Source: CAJBVG01 sp943371235
Lineage (GTDB): Bacteria; Bacteroidota; Bacteroidia; Sphingobacteriales; Sphingobacteriaceae
Length of the DNA: 31,709 nt
Assembly (NCBI GenBank): GCA_943371235.1
Contig: CALRTZ010000034.1
Coordinates: 1-31,709 of the forward strand
Direction of reading: 5' to 3'
Below, piece by piece: positions 8,604 to 15,729 of this stretch; the first letter of the stretch is position 1; each line of letters begins with the position of its first letter. A program made the position numbers and the translations under genes. The notes under the pieces were generated by a model, which saw only the letters and a program-made list of their open reading frames with translations, made no database searches and was not told the origin of the DNA.

Positions 8604-9071
8604 ATGGCAACAATTACAGAAGGCGCTAAAGCTCCCGCATTTAAAGGCAAAGACCAAAATGGAAATTCAATTTCATTAGCTAGTTATAAAGGTAAAAAAG
8701 TGATTTTATTTTTTTACCCAAAAGATAATACACCGGGTTGCACTGCTGAAGTTTGCAGCCTTCGCGATAATTATAAATTACTTCAGAAACACGGATTCGA
8801 ATTATTAGGCGTAAGTATTGATGATGAAAAATCGCATCAAAAATTTATCACAAAATTCGAATTACCTTTTCCACTTTTAGCAGATACCGACCAATCAGTT
8901 GTAAATGCTTATGAAGTTTGGGTTGAAAAAAGTATGTACGGAAGAAAATACATGGGCACCGCTCGTAAAACCTTTATTATAGATGAAAAGGGTAAAATTG
9001 CTCATATCATTGAGAAGGTAGATACGAAGGATCATGCAGGGCAGATATTGAAGCTAGTTGTTAGTAATTAG
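8604..9071 (+). CDS. bcp: Thiol peroxidase, BCP/PrxQ-type peroxiredoxin
   Basis: A 155-residue atypical two-Cys peroxiredoxin. The block FYPKDNTPGCTAEVCSLRD holds the peroxidatic Cys46 and, five residues on, the resolving Cys51, the arrangement of the PrxQ/BCP group. GVSIDDEKSHQKFITKFELPFPLLADTD and the late RKTFIIDEKGKI block fit too. It reduces H2O2 and organic hydroperoxides in the cytoplasm using thioredoxin; a trxA lies elsewhere in this window. Third gene of the operon. The last residues (LVVSN) and the TAG stop are encoded by the heptamer array at 9054-9102. Confidence 0.95.
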   Translation: MATITEGAKAPAFKGKDQNGNSISLASYKGKKVILFFYPKDNTPGCTAEVCSLRDNYKLLQKHGFELLGVSIDDEKSHQKFITKFELPFPLLADTDQSVVNAYEVWVEKSMYGRKYMGTARKTFIIDEKGKIAHIIEKVDTKDHAGQILKLVVSN

Positions 9072-9102
9072 TAATTAGTCGTTAGTCGTTAGTCTTTAGA
9101 GG
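9054..9102. repeat. TTAGTNN heptamer array spanning the bcp stop
   Basis: Seven heptamers in strict 7-bp phase, core TTAGT followed by two free bases (first unit CTAGTTG, last TTAGAGG). The unit contains TAG and 7 is not a multiple of 3, so the array supplies a stop in every frame within 21 nt. The bcp stop is at 9069-9071. Confidence 0.85.
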
Positions 9103-9157
9103 GCAAGAGAGTCAGATTAGGAATTCCCCACAAACCGCATATAGGTTTAGGGAAATT

Positions 9158-9300
9158 ATCAGATTAGGACAGCCCCTCAACTACGCTTCGCTGTGTTCTG
9201 GATCGCGAAATGCCTTTAAAAAAATACAGGAAAAAGATTGCGTATTTTCAACACCCCTCGAACGCATCGAAGCGTAGTTGAGGGGCGGGCCTAATGTGAT
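9158..9300. repeat. REP/MITE-like inverted-repeat element
   Basis: Arms 9158-9190 and 9268-9300 are inverted copies, 33 bp with 3 mismatches; the inner 18 bp (9173-9190 and 9268-9285, CCCCTCAACTACGCTTCG) are perfect. The loop is 77 bp. A third copy of the outer half (core ATCAnATTAG then GCCCCTC) lies inverted at about 9359-9380 and a partial fourth at 9111-9129. GC content is visibly higher than in neighbouring intergenic DNA. No transposase and no clear target-site duplication were found. Confidence 0.75.
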
Positions 9301-9380
9301 GCTTTTTTTAATGTAAATGTGTGGTCCTCGAATCCTGTACGAACGGGACCAGGCATTTGAGGGGCGGTGCTAATTTGATA

Positions 9381-9408
9381 CTCCCTGCTTCCAGCTCCCA
9401 ACTCCCTG
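9381..9408. repeat. CTCCCTG heptamer array before terminator
   Basis: Four heptamers in phase, consensus CTYCCNR (CTCCCTG, CTTCCAG, CTCCCAA, CTCCCTG), ending 2 nt before the A-tract of the terminator at 9411. Confidence 0.65.
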
Positions 9409-9410
9409 CA

Positions 9411-9443
9411 AAAAAAGAGCCCCGATTTCTCGAAGCTCTTTTT
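9411..9443 (+). terminator. Intrinsic terminator downstream of the bcp operon
   Basis: AAAAAGAGC (9412-9420) pairs with GCTCTTTTT (9435-9443) around a 14-nt loop, with A and T tracts on the two sides. It works on paper in both directions and lies 340 bp after bcp and before the transketolase promoter. Confidence 0.75.
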
Positions 9444-9511
9444 ACCTAACTAAACTAAATTAAATTACCTTTTTCTTCTTTAACGTAGCTTTTTGCAAAA
9501 TGTTACACCTA

Positions 9512-9583
9512 TTTCGATGTTTCGAATTGTCGAAATGTCGAATTTTTGAATTTTTGAAACTTCGAAACTTCGAAAATTTGAAC
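9512..9583. repeat. NNT(C/T)GANN octamer array leading into a promoter
   Basis: Nine octamers in strict 8-bp phase with core TCGA, drifting to TTGA in three units (for example TTTCGATG, TGTCGAAA, TTTTGAAT, CTTCGAAA). The next 8 bp in the same phase are the -7 box TACTTTTG at 9584-9591. Same core as the array at 3337-3400. Confidence 0.85.
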
Positions 9584-9591
9584 TACTTTTG
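9584..9591 (+). promoter_or_regulatory. -7 box of the transketolase operon
   Basis: TACTTTTG matches TAnnTTTG and ends 17 nt before the ATG at 9609. No strong -33 TTTG at normal spacing; the octamer array occupies that position. Confidence 0.6.
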
Positions 9592-9608
9592 AGAACAAAA
9601 TAACCTTT

Positions 9609-10451
9609 ATGTCAACTATTACAGAATTAGAAAAAACAGCTTCACAAGTTAGAAGAGACATTGTTCGTATGGTACATGCCTGCCAATCTGGTCACCCAGG
9701 TGGATCTTTAGGCTGTGCGGATTTTATTACCGCTCTTTATTTTGAAGTGATGAAACACGACAAAAACTTTAATATGGACGGTAAAACTGAAGATTTGTTC
9801 TTCCTTTCTAACGGTCATATCTCTCCGGTTTGGTACTCTGTATTAGCACGTAGCGGTTATTTCCCTGTAGCAGAATTGGCTACCTTCCGTAAAATAGATA
9901 CAAGACTTCAAGGTCACCCTACCACTGCAGAACATTTACCTGGTGTACGTGTTGCCTCTGGTTCTTTAGGCCAAGGCTTATCGGTAGCATTAGGTGCTGC
10001 GCAAGCAAAAAAGCTAAACAACGATAATTGTTTAGTATATACTTTGCATGGCGACGGTGAATTACAAGAAGGTCAAATTTGGGAAGCAGCTATGTATGCA
10101 GCTCACCATAAAATAGATAATATTATTTCTACTATCGACCTTAACGGTCAGCAAATTGATGGTTCTACAGAACAAGTAATGTCGCTTGGCGATATTAAAG
10201 GCAAATGGATTGCGTTTGGATGGGATGTATTAGAGATGAATGGCAATAACATGCAAAATGTAGTAGATACTATTAATATAGCTAAACAACATACTGGCAA
10301 AGGTAAACCCGTGTTAATTTTAATGAAAACTGAAATGGGTGCAGGTGTTGATTTTATGATGGGATCACACAAATGGCATGGAATTGCTCCAAACAACGAG
10401 CAGCTAGCAGCTGCATTAGCTCAGTTAGAAGAAAGCATTGGCGATTATTAA
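9609..10451 (+). CDS. Transketolase, N-terminal (thiamine diphosphate) subunit
   Basis: A 280-residue protein equal to the N-terminal domain of a full transketolase. Visible residues include GHPGGSLGCADF (His29), QGHPT (His103), and the thiamine-diphosphate/Mg2+ motif GDGELQEGQIWEA at 148-160, closing with DLNGQQIDG around 177-185. With the C-terminal subunit at 13281 it transfers two-carbon ketol units in the non-oxidative pentose phosphate pathway. Split transketolases are common, but the halves are usually next to each other; here two VWA genes lie between. Start ATG 9609 follows a -7 box by 17 nt. The next gene begins 12 nt after the stop. Confidence 0.95.
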   Translation: MSTITELEKTASQVRRDIVRMVHACQSGHPGGSLGCADFITALYFEVMKHDKNFNMDGKTEDLFFLSNGHISPVWYSVLARSGYFPVAELATFRKIDTRLQGHPTTAEHLPGVRVASGSLGQGLSVALGAAQAKKLNNDNCLVYTLHGDGELQEGQIWEAAMYAAHHKIDNIISTIDLNGQQIDGSTEQVMSLGDIKGKWIAFGWDVLEMNGNNMQNVVDTINIAKQHTGKGKPVLILMKTEMGAGVDFMMGSHKWHGIAPNNEQLAAALAQLEESIGDY

Positions 10452-10463
10452 TCCATTTAAATT

Positions 10464-11852
10464 TTGATTGTAAAAATCCATCAGCTTTTAATAAAAAAAA
10501 TACTCTTAATTGTAATTACTGGTTTAATTACTATTTCCTGCTTTGCTCAAAACCGTAGCCAAAAACCTACTCGTGTATTGTTTATACTCGATGCATCAGG
10601 TAGCATGAATGGCAAATGGAAAGAAAGCACTAAAATGGAAATGGCTAAATTAATACTTACCCATTTAGCCGATAGTTTAACACGAGAAAATATACCTTAT
10701 GCTGTTCGCGTATTCGGACATCAAAAAGATAAAAGTTTGGTAGATTGTAAAGACACCAAACTCGAAATTCCTTTTACTTCAAAAAATAGTTCTACACTTA
10801 GCACAACCTTACAAAGAATACTCCCGAAAGGTTATTCGCCTATTGCACTTTCACTAGAACAATCAGTAAACGATTTCCCTTTAACCAAACAAGAACAACG
10901 CTCCGTAATTATTTTAATTTCTGATGGATTCGAAAATTGCGAAGGCGATGCTTGCGTTGCCAGTGCTAAGTTACAGAACTCCGGAATTTATTTGCGACCA
11001 TATATTGTAGGCCTTGGTTTAACGCCAGAGCAACGTAAACAATTTGAATGTGTTGGTCAGATATTCGACATACAAGAAAGTGATAAACAAACAGAAGGTG
11101 GCATCGCTAACGTAGTAATTAGCACCATGATGAACCCTACTAGTTTACAAATAAATTTATTAAATGTAAATGAAAAACCCACAGAAACAAATGTGGTAAT
11201 GAGCTTTTTCAATCAGAATAATGGCGATTTAAAAAATAATTTTTACCATACTTTAAATGCCTTTAAACAACCAGATACTTTGTACCTAGACCCAAACATT
11301 AAGTATAAAGTAAAAGTGCATACGCTTCCTTCTAAAACCTTAACAGATGTGGAACTTACTCAAGGAAAACATACTGTAAAAGCATTAGAAACACCACAAG
11401 GAATTTTAAAATTAAGTATGATTGGCAATACGAAGGCCAAAAATATAAAATGCATTATTAAACAAAATGATAAAATAATTAATGTGCAAGATTTAAATAC
11501 CAGCATTAATTATATAACCGGAACGTATACTGTTGAAGTATTAACTACACCCCTAACTATTATAAAGGATGTAGAAATTTCTCAATCGCAAACCAAAACT
11601 CTTACCATTACCAACCCTGGCATGTTACAAATAAATAAACAAGCCGGATATTTATACATTTACAAACGCGATGCTAAAAATCAATTAGAGCGAGTATATT
11701 CAATGGATTCAGGACCAGGTAAAGAAAGCATCTCATTACAACCTGGTAATTACGAACTTATTTTTAGAACGAAAGCTAGCACAACAAGCAAGGCGAGTAT
11801 TAGTAAAAAAATAACCATTATTTCAGGGATCTCTAGCACCATAAATTTTTAA
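10464..11852 (+). CDS. Secreted VWA-domain protein, paralogue 1
   Basis: A 462-residue protein with a signal peptide (hydrophobic 8-27, ending SCFAQ, possibly a lipoprotein-like Cys but without a clear lipobox) and a von Willebrand factor A domain at about 36-215. The MIDAS metal site is seen as DASGSM (Asp43), a GYSPIALSLEQ loop where Ser replaces the usual Thr, and LISDGFENCEGD. Cysteines after the MIDAS Asp suggest a disulfide. The rest (about 220-462) resembles repeated beta-sandwich domains. No T9SS sorting domain was seen. No ATG fits: TTG 10464 is the best start. It is a close paralogue of the next gene and sits inside the transketolase locus. Periplasmic Mg2+-dependent protein binding is inferred; the actual role is unknown. 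Confidence 0.8.
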   Translation: MIVKIHQLLIKKILLIVITGLITISCFAQNRSQKPTRVLFILDASGSMNGKWKESTKMEMAKLILTHLADSLTRENIPYAVRVFGHQKDKSLVDCKDTKLEIPFTSKNSSTLSTTLQRILPKGYSPIALSLEQSVNDFPLTKQEQRSVIILISDGFENCEGDACVASAKLQNSGIYLRPYIVGLGLTPEQRKQFECVGQIFDIQESDKQTEGGIANVVISTMMNPTSLQINLLNVNEKPTETNVVMSFFNQNNGDLKNNFYHTLNAFKQPDTLYLDPNIKYKVKVHTLPSKTLTDVELTQGKHTVKALETPQGILKLSMIGNTKAKNIKCIIKQNDKIINVQDLNTSINYITGTYTVEVLTTPLTIIKDVEISQSQTKTLTITNPGMLQINKQAGYLYIYKRDAKNQLERVYSMDSGPGKESISLQPGNYELIFRTKASTTSKASISKKITIISGISSTINF

Positions 11853-11853
11853 T

Positions 11854-13227
11854 ATGAAAAAAATATTGCTCATATTATTTTTATTTAGTGGCCATTATTT
11901 GCAAGCTCAAACTGCAAATAAACCTGTTGTAAAAACTCGTATTCTATTTGTATTAGATGCTTCGGGGAGTATGACAAATACATGGGGAAATGGAAATAGA
12001 TTTCGCGCATCCAAAACAATTATTTCTGGCCTTGTAGATTCATTACAAAAAATTCCGAACCTAGAAATGGGTTTAAGAGTTTTTGGTAGCATGTCTCCAT
12101 TAAATGCAAACGATTGTAAAGATACCAAGCTTGAAGCGCCTATACGTGCAAACAATGCCGCTACCATCAAATTAAAACTCGCAAACTTAAAAGCCAACGG
12201 AATTACACCTATTGCGTATGCTTTAGAGCAAAGCGCAAACGATTTTATTTACAGCGGAGAAGGCTATAGAAATATTTTAATTTTAATTACAGATGGTATA
12301 GAATCTTGCGACGGCAATGCTTGTGAGATTTCTAAAAAATTGCAAGCCAAAGGAATATTTTTACAACCCTTTATTATTGGCTTAGGCTTAACAAAAGAAG
12401 CAGCCCTCACTTTTGAATGTGTAGGTAGGTATGACGATGCTCAAGATGAAATCGGTTTTAAAAAATCATTGAAGAGTGTAATGAATACGGTACTTAACAG
12501 CAGTACTTCGCAAATTAATTTAATGGATGAAAGTGGAAAGCCTACTGAATCTAATGTACCAGTAAGTTTTTATGATAAAAGTGCAGGTATTTTGCGTTAT
12601 AACTTTATACATACTTTAAATGCACGCGGCAACCCAGATACTTTACAACTCGATCCTGTTAATATGTACGATATGATTGTACACACCATCCCTCCTGTTT
12701 ATAAGAAGGATATACAAGTATTGCCAAACAAACACACTGTAATAAATGTAGATGCCGCTCAAGGAGATTTAATTATACAAACAGAAGGTTTAAGCACTTA
12801 TAAAGAATTAAGCAGCATCATCAAAAAAAATAACGAAGAGGAAATTATTGATAAGCTTGAAATAAATCAGAAAAGAAAATACTTAACGGGAACCTACGAC
12901 ATAGAAATTCTCACTTTACCACGCATTAGCATATCAAACTTAAAAATAAAACAAAGCGAAACGACGAGTATTAAAATACCTGCACCGGGTTTGCTCACTA
13001 TTTTAAACACCAATGCAGTACCTGTATTTGGAAGTATTTATGTAGAACGTGGGCAAGAGTTAGAGTTTGTATGTGAGATTAATGGAAATACAGTAACCGA
13101 AACCATTACCTTACAACCAGGAAGTTACCATTTAGTATATAAAAACAAAGGTTCTAAAAAAACCATGAGTACTAGATCCGAACGTTTTCAAATAAGTTCA
13201 GGAAGTTCATATTCTATACGCTTTTAA
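11854..13227 (+). CDS. Secreted VWA-domain protein, paralogue 2
   Basis: A 457-residue protein with a clear signal peptide (MKKILLILFLFSGHYLQAQ), VWA domain from about 29 with intact MIDAS: DASGSM (Asp35), GITPIAYALEQ (Thr present) and LITDGIESCDGN. It aligns along its whole length with the preceding product, including the shared FVCKDTKLE-like DCKDTKLE block, INLMDESGKPTESNVPVSF and PGSYHLVYKNKG, so the pair arose by tandem duplication. Starts 1 nt after the upstream stop, hence co-transcribed and probably co-translated. The C-terminal half is beta-rich, with a run of extracellular-type domains. No membrane anchor or sorting domain is visible. Partner unknown. Confidence 0.85.
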   Translation: MKKILLILFLFSGHYLQAQTANKPVVKTRILFVLDASGSMTNTWGNGNRFRASKTIISGLVDSLQKIPNLEMGLRVFGSMSPLNANDCKDTKLEAPIRANNAATIKLKLANLKANGITPIAYALEQSANDFIYSGEGYRNILILITDGIESCDGNACEISKKLQAKGIFLQPFIIGLGLTKEAALTFECVGRYDDAQDEIGFKKSLKSVMNTVLNSSTSQINLMDESGKPTESNVPVSFYDKSAGILRYNFIHTLNARGNPDTLQLDPVNMYDMIVHTIPPVYKKDIQVLPNKHTVINVDAAQGDLIIQTEGLSTYKELSSIIKKNNEEEIIDKLEINQKRKYLTGTYDIEILTLPRISISNLKIKQSETTSIKIPAPGLLTILNTNAVPVFGSIYVERGQELEFVCEINGNTVTETITLQPGSYHLVYKNKGSKKTMSTRSERFQISSGSSYSIRF

Positions 13228-13243
13228 TTAATATTAGAACACT

Positions 13244-13251
13244 TATATTTG
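13244..13251 (+). promoter_or_regulatory. -7 box before transketolase C-subunit
   Basis: TATATTTG matches TAnnTTTG, 29 nt before the ATG at 13281. An internal promoter would allow the C-subunit to be expressed without the VWA pair. The -33 region is not convincing. Confidence 0.5.
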
Positions 13252-13280
13252 CAGCATCATAAACCCCTAACACCATTACA

Positions 13281-14234
13281 ATGAAACAGTACACATACAC
13301 AGAGAAAAAAGACACTCGCTCAGGATTTGGCGCAGGATTAGCAGAATTAGGAAAAACAAACCCAGAAGTTGTGGCTTTATGTGCCGATTTAACTGGTTCA
13401 TTAAAAATGGATGCCTTTGCAAAAGAAAACCCAGACAGATTTTTCCAAGTGGGTATTGCAGAAGCAAACATGATTGGCTTAGCAGCAGGTATGACAATTG
13501 GTGGTAAAATACCATTTACAGGTACTTTCGCGAATTTCTCAACTGGCCGTGTATACGATCAAATACGCCAATCGGTAGCTTACTCACAAAAAAATGTAAA
13601 AATTTGTGCCTCACACGCAGGATTAACTTTAGGTGAAGACGGTGCAACACACCAAATATTAGAAGACATAGGATTAATGAAAATGCTACCCAACATGGTA
13701 GTAATTAACCCATGCGATTATAACCAAACCAAGGCGGCAACCATTGCCATTGCTAAATACAACGGACCGGTTTACTTACGTTTCGGTCGCCCTGCGGTTC
13801 CAAATTTTACACCAGCCGACCAAGATTTTCAGATTGGGAAAGCAGTACATTTAAATGAAGGCAAAGATGTAAGTATTTTTGCAACCGGTCATTTAGTTTG
13901 GAAAGCAATAGAAGCAGGCCAGCAATTAGCTGAGATGGGCATTAGTGCAGAAATAATAAATATACATACCATTAAACCTTTAGATGCACAAGCCGTCCTA
14001 CAATCAGTTCGTAAAACAAGATGTGTAGTTACAGCAGAAGAACACCAGAAAAATGGTGGATTAGGTGATAGCATCGCACAATTGTTAGGAGAGCAATTCC
14101 CAGCACCTATAGAAATGGTTGCTGTAAACGATAGCTTCGGCGAAAGTGGAACTCCAGATGAACTGATGAAAAAATATGGTTTAGAAACCCCAAATATTAT
14201 TGCAGCCGTTCAGAAAGTTATGAGTAGAAAATAA
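13281..14234 (+). CDS. Transketolase, C-terminal (pyrimidine-binding) subunit
   Basis: A 317-residue protein equal to the middle plus C-terminal domains of transketolase. FFQVGIAEANMIGLAAG carries the Glu (about 61) that activates the thiamine aminopyrimidine; HAGLTLGEDGATHQILED and PVYLRFGRPAVP are also family blocks, and VVTAEEHQKNGGLGDSIAQLL belongs to the C-terminal domain. It completes the enzyme begun by the gene at 9609. The spacing to the VWA gene is 53 nt and contains its own -7 box. The ECF sigma gene follows 27 nt after its stop. Confidence 0.95.
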   Translation: MKQYTYTEKKDTRSGFGAGLAELGKTNPEVVALCADLTGSLKMDAFAKENPDRFFQVGIAEANMIGLAAGMTIGGKIPFTGTFANFSTGRVYDQIRQSVAYSQKNVKICASHAGLTLGEDGATHQILEDIGLMKMLPNMVVINPCDYNQTKAATIAIAKYNGPVYLRFGRPAVPNFTPADQDFQIGKAVHLNEGKDVSIFATGHLVWKAIEAGQQLAEMGISAEIINIHTIKPLDAQAVLQSVRKTRCVVTAEEHQKNGGLGDSIAQLLGEQFPAPIEMVAVNDSFGESGTPDELMKKYGLETPNIIAAVQKVMSRK

Positions 14235-14261
14235 TTTCTGCTTACGGCGCGAACCTAGCGC

Positions 14262-14813
14262 ATGATTAAACAACTAAACGACCAAGAGTTATTGGAACTT
14301 TTCCGCGAGGAAAAATCGAAAGAGCGCGCCTTCGAATTAATCATCAAAAAATACGAACAAAAAATTTATTGGCTCATCCGCAGATACGTTAACAACCATA
14401 ACGATGCGGATGATTTAATGCAAGAGGTTTTCATTAAAATATGGAAAGGACTTGCCAATTTCCGCGAAGACTCTCAATTATATACTTGGATGTTTAGAAT
14501 CGCCTCTAATGAGTGTGTAAACTTCCACCGTAAAAACAAACAAAAAGTACAGGTTGCCATTGAAGATGTAAATGAGCAAGAATTTATTAACAAAGTGGGC
14601 GATAACCCAATGGATGGCACTAAAATTCAACAAAAGCTTCAATTAGCCCTAGATACTTTGCCCGAAAAACAAAAAATGGTTTTCCATTTAAAATATTACC
14701 AAGAAATGAAATACGAAGACATGTCGCAGCTCCTAGGTACCAGTGTGGGTGCGCTAAAAGCCTCTTTTCATATCGCCGTGAAAAAAATTGAAATTTATTT
14801 AACAGAACATTAA
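14262..14813 (+). CDS. ECF-family RNA polymerase sigma factor
   Basis: A 183-residue sigma-70 family protein with only regions 2 and 4. Region 2 holds NHNDADDLMQEVFIKIWKGL and FREDSQLYTWMFRIASNECVNFHRK; region 4 is LPEKQKMVFHLKYYQEMKYEDMSQLLGTSVGALKASFHIAVKKI, a helix-turn-helix that would read the -35-like element. It directs transcription in response to a signal relayed by an anti-sigma factor. The two following genes look like its partners. It lies 27 nt after transketolase C, so read-through from that operon is possible; no TAnnTTTG box is seen before it. Target genes cannot be inferred. Confidence 0.93.
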   Translation: MIKQLNDQELLELFREEKSKERAFELIIKKYEQKIYWLIRRYVNNHNDADDLMQEVFIKIWKGLANFREDSQLYTWMFRIASNECVNFHRKNKQKVQVAIEDVNEQEFINKVGDNPMDGTKIQQKLQLALDTLPEKQKMVFHLKYYQEMKYEDMSQLLGTSVGALKASFHIAVKKIEIYLTEH

Positions 14814-14843
14814 ACCATTGTACCACATTTTTATCCTATACAT

Positions 14844-15257
14844 ATGAACAAAGAATTGAAAGATGAATTAAACGAATTAGCCCCTATGCTATCAAAACTC
14901 CCTAAAAAGGAGTTGGAGGCACCAGAAGGTTATTTCGAATCTTTTTCGAGTAGAATGATGGCTCGTATTGAACATGAAAAGATACAACCCGATGCTAAAA
15001 CAATTCCATTGTATTCTATAAAAAAATACTTAGCAGCTGCTTCCATATTTATTTTTATGAGCATCAGTTTATATTTGTACAAAACTCAATATAACACACA
15101 AATTGAAGATACTCCATTAGAAGAAATTTATGTTACAGAGTTTGATGAAAGTACACTTATTGAATATACACAAACTACTTATGTGGAAGAATCAAAAAAC
15201 GAAACAGATGTTTACCAACAATACCTCGACGAAGAAACCATTATTGAAGAACTTTAA
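14844..15257 (+). CDS. Single-span membrane protein, candidate anti-sigma factor
   Basis: A 137-residue protein with a charged cytoplasmic N-terminus, one membrane segment at about 61-79 (KYLAAASIFIFMSISLYLY) and an acidic periplasmic tail. The N-terminal motif APEGYFESFSSRMMARI (about 26-42) resembles a short motif common in Bacteroidota proteins encoded beside ECF sigma factors. Its place 30 nt after the sigma gene and its topology suggest an anti-sigma role. There is no recognisable zinc-binding anti-sigma (ZAS) HxxxCxxC motif, so the call is by context. Confidence 0.6.
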   Translation: MNKELKDELNELAPMLSKLPKKELEAPEGYFESFSSRMMARIEHEKIQPDAKTIPLYSIKKYLAAASIFIFMSISLYLYKTQYNTQIEDTPLEEIYVTEFDESTLIEYTQTTYVEESKNETDVYQQYLDEETIIEEL

Positions 15258-15267
15258 TAACAACACC

Positions 15268-15729
15268 ATGAAAAAACTTTACACTATATTATTCGTACTT
15301 TTTGCAATGGTACATTCTACCTTTGCACAAGGAAACAGAAAAGAAGAAATAGAAAAATTTAGGAAAGAGTATTTTACTCGCCAACTAAATTTAACTGCCG
15401 ACGAAGCAAAAAAATTCTGGCCAGTTTACAACGAAATGCAAACGGAAATGCAAAAATTGCATAAAGAAAAAAGAGCACGCATGCGTAACATTCGCGAGGA
15501 TTTTGAAAGTATGAGCGATGCAGAATTAGAGAAAGCGATTAACGACGAAATGACGAACCGTCAGCAAGAATTAGACCTCGATAAAAAATACCACGAGCGC
15601 TACAAAGCAATTTTATCTATACGAAAACTCGCCCTGTATTACAGAGCACAAGAGGGATTTAAACGAGAACTATTAAGGCAAATACAAGATAAAGGCGGAC
15701 GCGGACCACGTGGACCAGAAATGGATTAA
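15268..15729 (+). CDS. Periplasmic Spy/CpxP-like protein (sensor of ECF sigma factor type)
   Basis: A 153-residue secreted protein: signal peptide (KKLYTILFVLFAMVHSTFAQ), then a highly charged, all-helical region with FTRQLNLTADEAKKFWPVYNEMQTEMQKLHKEKRARMR, the pattern of the Spy/CpxP/ZraP-like proteins that Bacteroidota annotations call sensor of ECF-type sigma factor. Such proteins chaperone or sense misfolded proteins or metals in the periplasm. The true start is ATG 15268, 10 nt after the anti-sigma stop; an upstream TTG reading would lose the signal peptide. Third gene of the sigma/anti-sigma/sensor unit. Its stop overlaps the corA stop by 4 bp. Confidence 0.8.
   Translation: MKKLYTILFVLFAMVHSTFAQGNRKEEIEKFRKEYFTRQLNLTADEAKKFWPVYNEMQTEMQKLHKEKRARMRNIREDFESMSDAELEKAINDEMTNRQQELDLDKKYHERYKAILSIRKLALYYRAQEGFKRELLRQIQDKGGRGPRGPEMD

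Larger units (their letters stand above)
9072..9608. other. 537-bp gene-free region between bcp and transketolase
   Basis: No credible gene lies here. In order it holds the end of the heptamer array, an inverted-repeat element with extra half-copies (about 9111-9380), a CTCCCTG heptamer array, an intrinsic terminator, an AT-rich stretch without recognised features (9444-9511), a T(C/T)GA octamer array, and the transketolase promoter. Confidence 0.8.

Noticed and set aside
9210..9281. 24-codon ATG ORF inside the loop and right arm of the inverted repeat
   Set aside because: Its end is formed by the repeat arm, it has no start signal, and its composition is that of the element; probably chance.
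15130..15267. N-terminal extension of the Spy-like protein
   Set aside because: It overlaps the anti-sigma gene in another frame and would bury the clear signal peptide that starts at 15268.
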